A stretch of DNA of 64,000 nucleotides from an uncultured Saprospiraceae bacterium (GCA_938015595.1 CALLPI010000026.1:1-64000); one strand, 5' to 3'; shown: positions 1 to 8,680, counted from the stretch's first letter. Notes: generated by a model not told the origin, from the sequence alone. Numbers and translations are program-made.

Positions 1-8
1 AAAGATAT

Positions 9-121
<113 letters not shown>

Positions 122-190
122 TTTTTTAGACTTTAGTACAAAGTGCCGATGGCACCATCCATGTATAATGCAATGTAATGTGCTGCGGTG

Positions 191-230
191 AAAGCCCGCC
201 TTGCGCGTAAGTGCAAAGTGGGCTTTTTGT
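191..230 (+). terminator. Intrinsic terminator after the rRNA operon
   Basis: AAAGCCCgccTTGCGC pairs with GTGCAAagtGGGCTTT around a GTAA loop at 207-210, and a T-run (224-228) follows. It lies about 70 nt past the 5S gene and in the same orientation, so it probably ends the rRNA transcript. Confidence 0.8.
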
Positions 231-309
231 TGGTAGAGCAAGAAATTGCTCTATACGGCACAAAAAAGGTCCGGGGGGCAGACCAAGTCTCTTTTTCAGT
301 GGCTTGCCA

Positions 310-456
310 TCAAAGGAAAGCTCGTTTCCCCACCTTTTGTGTCAGTACATTAGCGGCGCTGATTATCCCTATACCGGCCGCAAAAGCTCCCAAAGCAATG
401 TAAAGCATCATCATAGCCCAACGCGTTTTAAATCGGTTTAAGAAAAAAAATTGCAT
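310..456 (-). CDS. Small single-pass membrane protein, 48 aa
   Basis: I do not recognise a named family. The 48-codon frame starts with ATG at 456 and ends with TGA at 310-312. The product has a short basic head (NRFKTRWAMMM), one hydrophobic helix rich in Ala, Gly and Ile (about residues 14-35) and a basic tail ending KRAFL, so it should sit in the inner membrane with positively charged ends. A second frame at 640-765 encodes a clearly similar protein, which is the main argument that both are genes. No in-frame start lies upstream before a stop codon, though the codons just before the ATG also read plausibly. Confidence 0.6.
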   Translation of the reverse strand: MQFFFLNRFKTRWAMMMLYIALGAFAAGIGIISAANVLTQKVGKRAFL

Positions 457-639
457 GACCTGCTCGTTGGCTTCACCACGAGCACTGCGTTGTTCAGGCG
501 TTTGTAGGAACTACTTAAAGTTGATCACGCACCCGGCATAGGATGGCGCGACAACTTGATGCTATGTCCGCTGGGAATGGAAATTGCGTTTTTGGGAAAA
601 TGAACGGAAGATGGGTGTCTAACCGGGGCTGAGAGTAGG

Positions 640-765
640 TTAAAAAATGGCCTTGCGACGAAGAGTATGGCTAGCCATTAGAATACCTCCACCTACAAGG
701 AAGGCTGCAGAAACGATGTACACAATGAGCATGGCCCGATATTTGAAGTTGAACAAAAGATTCAT
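640..765 (-). CDS. Small single-pass membrane protein, 41 aa, paralog of the gene at 310-456
   Basis: ATG at 765, TAA at 640-642, 41 residues. It shares the pattern FKxR...M..xYI...AF..GxGI..A...L with the neighbour at 310-456: short N-terminal stretch with an aromatic-Lys-x-Arg, one transmembrane helix with Gly residues, and a basic end (TLRRKAIF). The two genes are in tandem on the minus strand, 183 nt apart. Function is unknown. The shared layout points to duplication and to selection on the protein, but no database comparison was possible. Confidence 0.6.
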   Translation of the reverse strand: MNLLFNFKYRAMLIVYIVSAAFLVGGGILMASHTLRRKAIF

Positions 766-844
766 TCTGTACTTCGTTCATGGGCGACGCTAAGATATGA
801 CGAGTTTTGGAAATTCCAAATGGGAAAGCGAATTTTTTTAAACA

Positions 845-889
845 AACCGACGCATTTTTTTACCTAGGTGGGCCTAAAATGCGTCGGTT
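845..889 (-). terminator. Perfect 14-bp inverted repeat, terminator of the RRM gene
   Basis: AACCGACGCATTTT (845-858) pairs perfectly with AAAATGCGTCGGTT (876-889) around a 17-nt loop. It lies 20 nt past the stop codon of the RRM gene (909). The A/T ends of the stem give a U-run on both strands, so it may work in both directions. Confidence 0.8.
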
Positions 890-908
890 GTGCGTATTTA
901 ATGAGTGA

Positions 909-1379
909 TTAGTCGTTGTCGTCGTAACGAGACTTGCGGTCGTAGCGATCGCTGCTACCGTAGCGGTTGCTGCTACCGTAGCGATCGGTGCTACCGTAGC
1001 GATCGCTGCTACCGTAGCGATTGCCGCCGCCATAGCTGCCACCGCCGCGATTGCCGCTGCCGTAGCCACCGCCGCGATTACCACTACCATAACCGCCACC
1101 GCCGCGATTGCTGCTGCCGTAGCCGCCGCTGTTGCGTGGGCGGTCTTCGGCTTCCTTCACTACAATGGTGCTGCCATCCAACTCGGATTCGTTGAGATTG
1201 GAAATGGCTGAACGAGCCTCGTCATCATTAGGCATTTCCACGAAGCCAAAGCCTTTAGAACGGTTGGTGGCGTGGTCCATGATAACCTTTGCGGAACTTA
1301 CCTCGCCGAAAGCTTCGAATGCAGAGCGTAGCCCTTCGCTTTCGGTTTTGAAGTTCAACTTTGCAACAAAAATGTTCAT
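909..1379 (-). CDS. RRM-domain RNA-binding protein with Gly/Arg-rich tail
   Basis: 156 aa. Residues 1 to about 80 form one RNA recognition motif: RNP2 is IFVAKL near the start and RNP1 is KGFGFVEM. The rest is a low-complexity tail of Gly/Ser/Asn/Arg units (YGSGNRGGG type), then YGSSDR-type units and an acidic end (YDDND). Proteins of this kind in Bacteroidota and cyanobacteria bind single-stranded RNA and are often cold-induced; this role is inferred. The ATG at 1379 is chosen because the RRM begins there at once. The frame stays open up to 1574 but the extra N-terminus is not RRM-like and lies within the leader that follows the promoter at 1577-1608. Confidence 0.93.
   Translation of the reverse strand: MNIFVAKLNFKTESEGLRSAFEAFGEVSSAKVIMDHATNRSKGFGFVEMPNDDEARSAISNLNESELDGSTIVVKEAEDRPRNSGGYGSSNRGGGGYGSGNRGGGYGSGNRGGGSYGGGNRYGSSDRYGSTDRYGSSNRYGSSDRYDRKSRYDDND
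941..1128 (-). repeat. In-frame tandem repeats encoding the RRM protein tail
   Basis: Four 18-bp units with the core CGTAGCGATCGCTGCTAC run head to tail from 941 to 1012, each coding a six-residue YGSS(D/N)R-type unit. From about 1013 to 1128 they pass into longer Gly-rich units. All changes keep the reading frame. The DNA-level similarity suggests recent expansion by slippage or recombination. Confidence 0.85.
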
Positions 1380-1576
1380 AAAAAAATGTTGAAGAATGAA
1401 AAAAAGAAAAAACAAAAAAACGCTTGTAATTGCACTGAAATCCGATGAACCTAGCGAGGAAAAGTTCCTGCATGAGGAAGGACCAGGCGACAAATCAACC
1501 CGGAAAGCGTAGCAGGAACAAAGACGAACTACAAAAACAGCGACACAAACCGCTAAACTTCCTGGAAAACTCAATA

Positions 1577-1608
1577 CAAAGATAAGACAGTTTTAGTGAA
1601 TGTGTCAA
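1577..1608 (-). promoter_or_regulatory. Promoter of the RRM gene with a long 5' leader
   Basis: On the minus strand TTG (1608-1606) is followed after 21 nt by TATCTTTG (1584-1577), a full match to the Bacteroidota TTG-N17-23-TAnnTTTG promoter. Transcription would start near 1570, leaving a leader of about 190 nt before the ATG at 1379. A long leader is also a hallmark of cold-shock mRNAs, so regulation at the RNA level is possible (inference). Confidence 0.75.
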
Positions 1609-1654
1609 GTTTTTTTATCGCTAGTGCGAAAACCCAGGCAGCACATTACACTTT

Positions 1655-3235
1655 TCAGCGTTTGCGCAGCAATTTATACTGGCCGATATACACCGTTCGG
1701 CCGGGTGCAGCCTTGCTTTCTACATGGGTGCGGTTGAGTGCCGTGACGCTGTACGTGTAGGTTCGGTCGGGTTCGGCTTCGAGGTCATGGTAACTGAAGG
1801 TTTTGTGCGTGGTGCCGCGCGGTGTGATGTAGAGTATATTGCGTCCGTGTTCAAAATCACTGGGTTCTTGGCCGCTGAAACGGTAGAGTACATAATAGAG
1901 TGGGGGTGACTTACGGTCCAGCCGATTGGGCTTCCAGCGAATAAGCGGCTTGAGTTTTTTTTCTCTGATGGGTAGCAGTTGGGGGGGCTGGTGCGGGGCG
2001 AGCGCTCGGTCGGGTGCTACGGGCAGTAGGGAGGGCATAGCGTAGTACCAACTGATGGAGTCGCGCACTCTTAATGGGTTGTTAACTAAAGACCTAGAGC
2101 TAAAATAGATACTGCCCATGGCTACGAGATTGCGGCGGTTGAGGTCTATTTGTCGGGGTATTTCGGCGGGGTCATGCCAGGCGGCTTCGGCATTGTTGGC
2201 CACCTTGTAGGCGGCATGGCCTATATAGAGCAGCCGGCCGTAGCTGTGTTGTTCCCACCACTTGAGTAAGGTGTAGTAGTCGGCGGGGCGAAAGCCAATA
2301 TGCCAATACAACTGAGGCGCCACATAGTCAATCCAGCCCAGGCGACACCACTTGAGTACGTCGGCATAGAGGTCGTCGTAGCAAGTAGCGCCGGCGCGGG
2401 TGTCGGAGCCCATTACGGGGTCGCGGTCGCGGTTGCGCCACACGCCAAATGGGCTTATGCCAAACTGTACGTATGGCTTGATGCTGCGTATGCGCTCTGA
2501 CACCATTTGTATGAGCGCATCTACGTTGGAGCGGCGCCAGTCGTCAATGTTGTTGAAGGCGCGGCCCAGCGCCAGGTATTCCAGGCTGTCGGGGAAGTCT
2601 TCGCCCTGTATCTTGTAAGGATAAAAGTAGTCATCAAAGTGCACCGCATCTACATCGTATTTTTCTACAACTTCAGCTACTACATCTACCAGGTGCTCGC
2701 GCACCTCAGGCAGGGCAGGATTAAAGTAAAACCGCGTGCCATAGCGTACCATCCAGTGTCGGTAGCGATTGAAGGCGTGCATGGACGACAGGCTGAGAGT
2801 ATCCAGGTCGGGCGTAGCGCGGTAGGGGTTAAACCAGGCGTGAAACTCCATACCATATTGGTGGGTTTCTTCAATCATATAGGCCAGGGGGTCAAAGGTA
2901 GTGTCAAGAGGGGGCAGCCCTTGCCGGCCAGTCAGATATTTCGACCAGGGTACCAGGTTGGAGGGGTAAATTGCATCGCCGGCAGGCCGTACTTGCACAA
3001 TTACAGCATTTAGCCCCATAGCTTTGTACATATCTAATAATTGTTTCCACTGCTCGCGCAAGGCCACTGGGCGGGTATCTGGTTTTTGGGGGTAGTCAAT
3101 ATTGGCCACCGTAGCTACCCATACGCCGCGAAACTCGCGCTTAGGTGCTGCTGGCGTATTTTGTGCCTGACCACTTAGAGAAGAGAGGGGGAGAAGATTA
3201 GCAGCGAGGAGAGACGCCAGGGCGATGTGTCGCAT
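1655..3235 (-). CDS. GHL10 / DUF187 family glycoside hydrolase-like protein
   Basis: 526 aa, exported (signal peptide ending about residue 25 at SGQAQ). The body begins with the family signature REFRGVWVATVANIDYP, then VQVRPAGDAIYPS, EFHAWFNPYR and the acidic motif VHFDDYFYPY, as expected for the TIM-barrel GHL10 family, thought to act on glycans or peptidoglycan. The last 90 residues look like a fibronectin-III domain (LIRWKPN...YYVLYRF...YSVTALN). The ATG at 3235 is preferred over one 18 codons upstream because it starts directly with the signal peptide. It is the last gene of a minus-strand run with lgt and mscS. Confidence 0.88.
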   Translation of the reverse strand: MRHIALASLLAANLLPLSSLSGQAQNTPAAPKREFRGVWVATVANIDYPQKPDTRPVALREQWKQLLDMYKAMGLNAVIVQVRPAGDAIYPSNLVPWSKYLTGRQGLPPLDTTFDPLAYMIEETHQYGMEFHAWFNPYRATPDLDTLSLSSMHAFNRYRHWMVRYGTRFYFNPALPEVREHLVDVVAEVVEKYDVDAVHFDDYFYPYKIQGEDFPDSLEYLALGRAFNNIDDWRRSNVDALIQMVSERIRSIKPYVQFGISPFGVWRNRDRDPVMGSDTRAGATCYDDLYADVLKWCRLGWIDYVAPQLYWHIGFRPADYYTLLKWWEQHSYGRLLYIGHAAYKVANNAEAAWHDPAEIPRQIDLNRRNLVAMGSIYFSSRSLVNNPLRVRDSISWYYAMPSLLPVAPDRALAPHQPPQLLPIREKKLKPLIRWKPNRLDRKSPPLYYVLYRFSGQEPSDFEHGRNILYITPRGTTHKTFSYHDLEAEPDRTYTYSVTALNRTHVESKAAPGRTVYIGQYKLLRKR

Positions 3236-3295
3236 AGGGCAATATATTTTTTGCACAAATATACACGCAGCCAATAACTTGCGCATCATCAGGCG

Positions 3296-4126
3296 CTACT
3301 TTTGTACAACATGGACGGGATGGGCAAAATGCAGAGTGTGCTGCGGGAAGGGTATAGTAATACCATGTGCCTTGAACTTTCTCCATATCGCTATGCGAAT
3401 TTCGCTCTTTATGTTTTCGATGCGAAATACTTCATCCGACCAAAACAGCAGCATGAAATCCATGAAGAAGTCGCCGTAGTGGATAAGCCGGATAAACGGC
3501 TCTGGCTTTTGCTTGACCTTGGGATGCTCGCGTGCTGCTTGGCGAAGCAATTCCATGACTAGGTCAATATCAGAGTGGTAGTCTACCCGGACAGTTATTT
3601 CGAAACGAGACGTGACGTGCTCGTGCGTCCAGTTGCTGAGCTGGTTGCCAGTAATGTAGGAGTTGGGCAATATAATGTAGGTGTCGTCGCGGGTCATTAC
3701 GGTGGTAGTGCGTAGTTCAATGTGCATGACTTTGCCCACCACGCCGTTCACCTCTATAACATCACCCACTTTGACAGTGCTGTCTAATAGGATAATGATA
3801 CCCGAAATAAAATCGTTAAATAAGTTTTGTACGCCCAGCCCCAAGCCCACCAATATGGCTGCTGAGCCAGCGACAAACACCGTGACGTTAATGCCCATGA
3901 GTTGTAGTCCCAGTGCTACAGCTATCACGATGAGGATGTACTTGAGCACTTGGTAAAAAGCGTATTTCTTGCCTTCGTTTAAACGGTTGGAGCTGTAAAT
4001 GGACTTCTTGAGCACCCACAGTACAAATGTGGTAGCTAGTGTCACTACGGTTAGGCCAACGAGGTGGTAGACCAGCAAAGTATAACTCCCGATCTGTAGA
4101 ATTTTGTAGTTGAGAAACTGTTCCAT
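3296..4126 (-). CDS. MscS-family mechanosensitive ion channel
   Basis: 276 aa. Three hydrophobic helices (about 15-40, 60-78, 84-105) lead into the pore helix and the conserved MscS beta domain: GSAAILVGLGLGVQNLF, ISGIIILLDSTVKVGD and ILPNSYI. It is a small MscS protein of the inner membrane that should open under membrane tension and release solutes in osmotic downshock. It starts 6 nt after the lgt stop, so the two are co-transcribed. The C-terminal part is the usual alpha/beta vestibule domain. Confidence 0.93.
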   Translation of the reverse strand: MEQFLNYKILQIGSYTLLVYHLVGLTVVTLATTFVLWVLKKSIYSSNRLNEGKKYAFYQVLKYILIVIAVALGLQLMGINVTVFVAGSAAILVGLGLGVQNLFNDFISGIIILLDSTVKVGDVIEVNGVVGKVMHIELRTTTVMTRDDTYIILPNSYITGNQLSNWTHEHVTSRFEITVRVDYHSDIDLVMELLRQAAREHPKVKQKPEPFIRLIHYGDFFMDFMLLFWSDEVFRIENIKSEIRIAIWRKFKAHGITIPFPQHTLHFAHPVHVVQK

Positions 4127-4132
4127 GCTCTT

Positions 4133-5275
4133 TTAGCGCTTGGATTTAATGCGCAAATATAGCACTCCAGCCAAGCCTATGAGGAAAAGCAACACAGCAA
4201 TTAGCTCAGCTTGGGTAAATTGTACTCCAGCCCAGTGATACTTTTCGTTAATGCGTATTTTTTCGATCCAGAACCTCTCAAAGCCATTGAATATGAGGTA
4301 GATGAAAAATAGCATGCCCGGAATGGCTATCCTATGGCGCAGCGCCCAGAGTATCCCCCCAAAACCAAAGGCCATTGCGGCTTCATATACGGAGGTGGGA
4401 TAGACCGGCGCCACCAGGCGGCTGCAATACTTACCCGCGCATTGGCTCATGGTTATGCCTTCGTTGATGATGTTGCGCGGGTAGTCCATACTCCAAAGCC
4501 AGGAGGGTAGAAACCACCAATTGGGCTGTGCACTGGCGGGAATGCCCCAATCGCCGTCACCTGAGAAGTGGCAGCCCAAACGCCCCACTCCATAAGCAAT
4601 CATTAGTGCAGGGGCTACGGCATCCAGTACGTGTATAGGCGCAATGTGCTTGCGGCGCAAGTACAGCCATACAGCCACAAAACCACCGATAAGCCCACCG
4701 TAAATAGTCAGGCCGGCACCAGAGAAAATGGTGCGCCAGGGGTTTTGAAAAAAAGGTCCAGGGTCTTCGAGAATGGAAAACAACTTGGCGCCGGCCACGC
4801 CAGCTAATGCGGCAATGATGGTGATTTCGCCAATGCGCTGGTGTGGATACACTGACAGGGTTTTCTCTACCAGTACTTTGTTGCGGTTGGTGTACCAGGT
4901 GTAGCCCGCGTAAAGCACCATACCGATCAATCCCGACCACCACCAGCCGTTGAGCGAGAAGAGCGTTCGGGCGGCATCAGCCTGAAACTCCGCAAAGTGT
5001 ACGGCTATCCAGGGTATTTTAAACCCCAGGAAAAAACCCCAAGCTGCTGCTTCCGCTATGGCGCGGTAAGTGGTCGGGCCGCCTTCTTTGAAGGTTTCCA
5101 GCACAGGCACAAACTTGCCTTCCTGCGCTTTGCGACGCAACTCCGCGTAAAGGATACGAGCAGCCACCAGAATGGCTAGCACTAGGAAGATGCCATACAC
5201 TTTGAAGATGGAGGTCCAGTTATCAGCAGGAGTGCCAAAGAGGTCATGAAAAACGTAGGACAGATCGGGATACAT
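4133..5275 (-). CDS. lgt: Prolipoprotein diacylglyceryl transferase
   Basis: 380 aa, inner-membrane enzyme with about seven helices. It transfers diacylglycerol from phosphatidylglycerol to the lipobox Cys of prolipoproteins, the first step of lipoprotein maturation. The Lgt signature is present as YGVGRLGCHFSGDGDWG, with the conserved Arg and Gly of the family. Further support comes from GAGLTIYGGLIGG and the late NGFERFWIEKIR segment. It is longer than the E. coli protein (about 290 aa) because of an extended N-terminal region, common in Bacteroidota. It heads the lgt-mscS-GHL10 run and has its own promoter at 5307-5338. Confidence 0.95.
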   Translation of the reverse strand: MYPDLSYVFHDLFGTPADNWTSIFKVYGIFLVLAILVAARILYAELRRKAQEGKFVPVLETFKEGGPTTYRAIAEAAAWGFFLGFKIPWIAVHFAEFQADAARTLFSLNGWWWSGLIGMVLYAGYTWYTNRNKVLVEKTLSVYPHQRIGEITIIAALAGVAGAKLFSILEDPGPFFQNPWRTIFSGAGLTIYGGLIGGFVAVWLYLRRKHIAPIHVLDAVAPALMIAYGVGRLGCHFSGDGDWGIPASAQPNWWFLPSWLWSMDYPRNIINEGITMSQCAGKYCSRLVAPVYPTSVYEAAMAFGFGGILWALRHRIAIPGMLFFIYLIFNGFERFWIEKIRINEKYHWAGVQFTQAELIAVLLFLIGLAGVLYLRIKSKR

Positions 5276-5306
5276 GGGCAGATGGTATGGCTTCTGAAGA
5301 CTACTA

Positions 5307-5351
5307 CAAACTTACGCCGGATTCTTTGTTTATCCAAATGTACTAACTTTG
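5307..5351. promoter_or_regulatory. Overlapping divergent promoters for lgt and the CHAT gene
   Basis: Minus strand, for lgt: TTTG (5338-5335), 20 nt, TAAGTTTG (5314-5307). Plus strand, for the CHAT gene: TTTG (5325-5328), 15 nt, TAACTTTG (5344-5351), ending 9 nt before the ATG at 5361. The two promoters share about 27 nt, so RNA polymerase could not occupy both at once. The plus-strand spacer is shorter than usual, which makes that call less sure. Confidence 0.55.
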
Positions 5352-5360
5352 CCGCTGTAT

Positions 5361-7997
5361 ATGACAAAGGCCTGCCAATTTACAGTCAACACTTTGAAGC
5401 TATACTTCTTTACTATTGTACGCGCTACTTGCCAACTTGTTGCGCTGCTTTCCGTGAGCTACAACACCGGCTATACCCAGATGCTGGAATCGGCCAGCGC
5501 CCGGCTGAGTGAAGGGCAATACCGGGCAGCAATAACCGACTTCGAGCAGTTTATTCAACAAAACCCCCGCCGTAGTTATGACCAATCGGTAGCTTGGTTG
5601 GGCATTAGCCAGGCATGGCTCCAGCTAGGCGACTACGAGCAGGCGCTGGCTGCTAATAGCCGCTCGCTGGCCATTCGGCAGCAAATACACGCCGACGACC
5701 AAGCTGAAAATCATCTTCAGTACGCCTTCATTCACCTTCAAACAGGCGCGTATGAGCACGCGCTAAGCTACTTGCGAATAGCCAAAGCCATGCCCGTGCT
5801 GGTAAACCCAGCCTTATTTGCCCAGATGGACCTATGCGCCGCTGAAGCCTGGAAAGGCCTGGAAAATCATGCTGAAGCTGAACGCTACTACCTCAGCGCT
5901 CTGGAAGGACTGAGCGCCGAGCTGGGCGACTTTCACCCTGATGTAGCCGAGGCCTTGTATCGCCTGGGCTTACTCTATCAGCGGATGCGCCGCCATAACG
6001 ATGCCAAAGAAACCCTGCTGCGCGCGCTGCGCGCTGCCGATAGCCATGATACCCCAAGCACTGCCGGGCGCGTAGCACTGGCGCTGGGCGAAACCCTGTG
6101 GGCTGAGACTGGACAAGCCACCTCTGCCCGAGCATATTTTTATGCAGCACTGCACGACGCCGAGGCTGCCCCACAGGGCTTGCGCCAGATCCAGATAGCT
6201 CGTGCACGCTTGTGGCTGAGCCGCGCGGCTTGGGCTGCAGGCGAGTACACTGATGCGGCTGCGCACATCCAGCAGGCTCAGTATGCTCTGTGCCCTGGCT
6301 TTACCGCTGACGACTTTGCCGCTCATCCAGCATCCCAGCAGCCGTGGCTCGATCCCTTGCTTGGCGCAGAAGTACTAGCGCAGAAAGCTCGCTGCATTAC
6401 ATCGCAACGTTTGCCGGGCGCCTTGCAGTGCTATGAAAATATGCTGCAACTATTAGAGCAGGAATGCACGCGCTACCGCGATGATGCCACCCGCCTACAT
6501 CTGCTACGTCTGTTGCCACCAGTAGCAGAGGCTGCCATAGCTGTTGCCATGCAAGCCGACGCGCCGCAGCAGGCCTTCGTTTGGGCAGAGCGGGCCAAGG
6601 CCGCCTGGCAGCGCGCACAACTGGCGGCGCCGGCCCAGAAATCTGTGGAGAAATCGCTGCTCCTTAATTGGCGCGAAGCCGAGTTGGACTTCCGGTTGGC
6701 CCCTCAAGATACCATTCTGCAACGCCGCTGGCTGATGCAGCAACAGGCCTATACTGATTGGAGCACCCAGCAGCAAATCCGACAGAGTATAGTTCAAACC
6801 ACTCGGGTAGAAGATGTACAAACTAGGCTTGACCCGCAGACAGTCCTGCTAGCCTACTTCCTAGGTGAACAGGCGCTGTACATTTTTGGAGTAAGTCGGG
6901 AGGCCTTTCAGGCCCGTACATTGCCCCTCAAACAGGCGCAAAGCCATGCAGACCACCTCGCATACGGCCGTCACTCCGCTGCGACTACGACCCGCCTTGA
7001 GGAGGATATTGCAGCCTGCCTCCATGCCATAGAGCAATCTGATCCTGCCGCTTTTGTCTTGAGTGCACAAGCGCTATACCAACAACTGGTGCAGCCAGTA
7101 AGTGCCTTGCTATCCCGAAAAAAACGGCTCATCATTGCGCCGCATGGGGCATTGGTGCAGCTGCCCTTTGAGGTGCTCTTACACAAGCCGGCAGGTAATA
7201 AAGTAGGGAGGCCGTCTTTTCATCGCATGGCTTACTTAGCCAAAAACTATACCGTGACTTACCGGCTATCGGCTGGCAAGTGGGCTTCGCCGCCTTCTCG
7301 CGCTACATGGCCAATATCCTTGGCGGCATTTGCACCGGTACTGGACTATGACATCAGCACCCAGCAGGACGGTGCAGTATGGCTGGATACGCTTTTTCGA
7401 CGTGCAGTAGACCCAAGTGCTGTGCACCCGGCAACTCTTCGGTTTACGGCCTTGCCCGGCTCCGACGCCGAGGTGGAGCGCATCGCGGCATCATGGTTGC
7501 GCCCTGGTGAGGGGCGACGGGTATTTTTGCGCCAAGAAGCTACCGAGGAGGCCGTACGACAGGTGGCTGGCCATACACGCATCTTGTACCTGGCTACGCA
7601 TGGCTTTCGGCATCCTTTCAATACACAGTATTCTGGTCTGTGGCTTCGTCCACAAGGCTTGGACGACGGCTTCCTAACACTAGGCGAAATACAGGCGATG
7701 GACTGGCAAGACGCGCTGTGTGTATGGCATCTTGCTGAAAGTGGTGCCAGCCACAAAGCTCAAAGCGAAACGGCACAACTGTTAGCGGCTTCGTTCCTAG
7801 GAGCGGGCGCAGGTGCCGTAGTAGGCAATCTATTGCCCGAACCCTATCCCAGCCAGTTGTTCAGTTTATGGCATGGCCTGTTGGCTGGAGGCGAGTCGGC
7901 TGAGGAGGCCTTGAGATTAGCCCAGCGCGTGTTGCTGAAAGACAAGGCTACAGCTGTGCCGCGCCGCTGGGCAGCACTAAGGGTGTATGTTCGTTGA
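5361..7997 (+). CDS. TPR-CHAT protein with catalytic Cys replaced by Ala
   Basis: 878 aa. The first half is built of TPR-like helical repeats (AAITDFEQFIQQNP, QALAANSRSLAIRQQ, AEALYRLGLLYQRM). The last 300 residues are a CHAT domain of the caspase clan: LIIAPHGALVQLPFEVLL, then the His motif YLATHG (His747), and AGAGAVVGNLL. Where active members read ACETG, this one reads LAESG, with Ala at residue 792. The protease is therefore probably inactive and may act as a scaffold or pseudoenzyme. The ATG at 5361 is preferred to a TTG at 5349 that overlaps the -7 promoter element. A hydrophobic stretch near residues 10-40 may be a signal or anchor. Confidence 0.88.
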   Translation: MTKACQFTVNTLKLYFFTIVRATCQLVALLSVSYNTGYTQMLESASARLSEGQYRAAITDFEQFIQQNPRRSYDQSVAWLGISQAWLQLGDYEQALAANSRSLAIRQQIHADDQAENHLQYAFIHLQTGAYEHALSYLRIAKAMPVLVNPALFAQMDLCAAEAWKGLENHAEAERYYLSALEGLSAELGDFHPDVAEALYRLGLLYQRMRRHNDAKETLLRALRAADSHDTPSTAGRVALALGETLWAETGQATSARAYFYAALHDAEAAPQGLRQIQIARARLWLSRAAWAAGEYTDAAAHIQQAQYALCPGFTADDFAAHPASQQPWLDPLLGAEVLAQKARCITSQRLPGALQCYENMLQLLEQECTRYRDDATRLHLLRLLPPVAEAAIAVAMQADAPQQAFVWAERAKAAWQRAQLAAPAQKSVEKSLLLNWREAELDFRLAPQDTILQRRWLMQQQAYTDWSTQQQIRQSIVQTTRVEDVQTRLDPQTVLLAYFLGEQALYIFGVSREAFQARTLPLKQAQSHADHLAYGRHSAATTTRLEEDIAACLHAIEQSDPAAFVLSAQALYQQLVQPVSALLSRKKRLIIAPHGALVQLPFEVLLHKPAGNKVGRPSFHRMAYLAKNYTVTYRLSAGKWASPPSRATWPISLAAFAPVLDYDISTQQDGAVWLDTLFRRAVDPSAVHPATLRFTALPGSDAEVERIAASWLRPGEGRRVFLRQEATEEAVRQVAGHTRILYLATHGFRHPFNTQYSGLWLRPQGLDDGFLTLGEIQAMDWQDALCVWHLAESGASHKAQSETAQLLAASFLGAGAGAVVGNLLPEPYPSQLFSLWHGLLAGGESAEEALRLAQRVLLKDKATAVPRRWAALRVYVR

Positions 7998-8191
7998 GTT
8001 TCATCAGCCATGGGTTGCAAGTTGCGGGTTTTAGGGGCTGATTGTAGAGAGTGTTCTCCGCTAAGGAAGCAAACTCTGAATTTTCTACGTGGACGAGCTT
8101 TTAAGCTCAAAAACGCCTCTTCTACTCAAAACTCGCAGTTTGAAAACTTGTGGCTGTCTGAATAGTTGCCAAATTCTTAAAAACGATACAA

Positions 8192-8680
8192 ATGACCACA
8201 CCCAAGCCTACTTATGTCACCGACGACGTCATTGACTGGGTGATTGAACAACTGGATGCCGATGTACAAGTTGCCCAGCAGGCCATGTTAGATATGGAAA
8301 AGGAACAGCCTGTGCTTTGGGCCTGGTTCTTTTCTGAAAACTTCGACCTGTTTACTCCCGACGAGCGTGCCTATTTACAGTACTTGGCGCTGGTTATTTG
8401 GAAGTCCTCCCGCCAGGTGCTCGGCCTCCAGGCAACGGTGAACGAAGAACAAATCAGCCAAGCGGAAGACCGCAACTGGGAAATGCTGGAGGGTGTGAAA
8501 TCACATATCTTCCGCGAGCGCGTGACTGTATTTTTTGAGCACTATCCTCAGGAAGACCTTCTGGCCTTTGTGGAAGATGCCTTGCTGGATGACGAAGATA
8601 CTATTGTGACTGCCGAAGGCCGCGAAGCGCTGTTTGTAACGCTCAAAACTGTGATTGACCTGCTGGCTGTAGCAACTTGA
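8192..8680 (+). CDS. Acidic hypothetical protein, 162 aa
   Basis: I do not recognise the family. The protein is acidic, apparently all helical and has no signal peptide or membrane segment, so it should be cytoplasmic. Trp-rich stretches (PVLWAWFFSENFDLF) and a run of acidic residues (DALLDDEDTI) stand out. It lies 194 nt after the CHAT gene in the same direction, too far to assume one operon. The codon pattern matches its neighbours, which supports it as a real gene. Confidence 0.75.
   Translation: MTTPKPTYVTDDVIDWVIEQLDADVQVAQQAMLDMEKEQPVLWAWFFSENFDLFTPDERAYLQYLALVIWKSSRQVLGLQATVNEEQISQAEDRNWEMLEGVKSHIFRERVTVFFEHYPQEDLLAFVEDALLDDEDTIVTAEGREALFVTLKTVIDLLAVAT

Noticed and set aside
188-441. 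Two overlapping plus-strand frames after the 5S gene
   Set aside because: They begin in the rRNA terminator and overlap the better supported small minus-strand gene at 310-456.
941-1128. Regular short repeats that could suggest a CRISPR array
   Set aside because: Units are 18 bp without spacers and lie in frame inside the RRM protein gene; no cas genes are present.
8033-8060. GGGGCTGATT, recalling the 5' end of tmRNA
   Set aside because: No tag frame or tRNA-like 3' end follows; the match is only the first ten bases.
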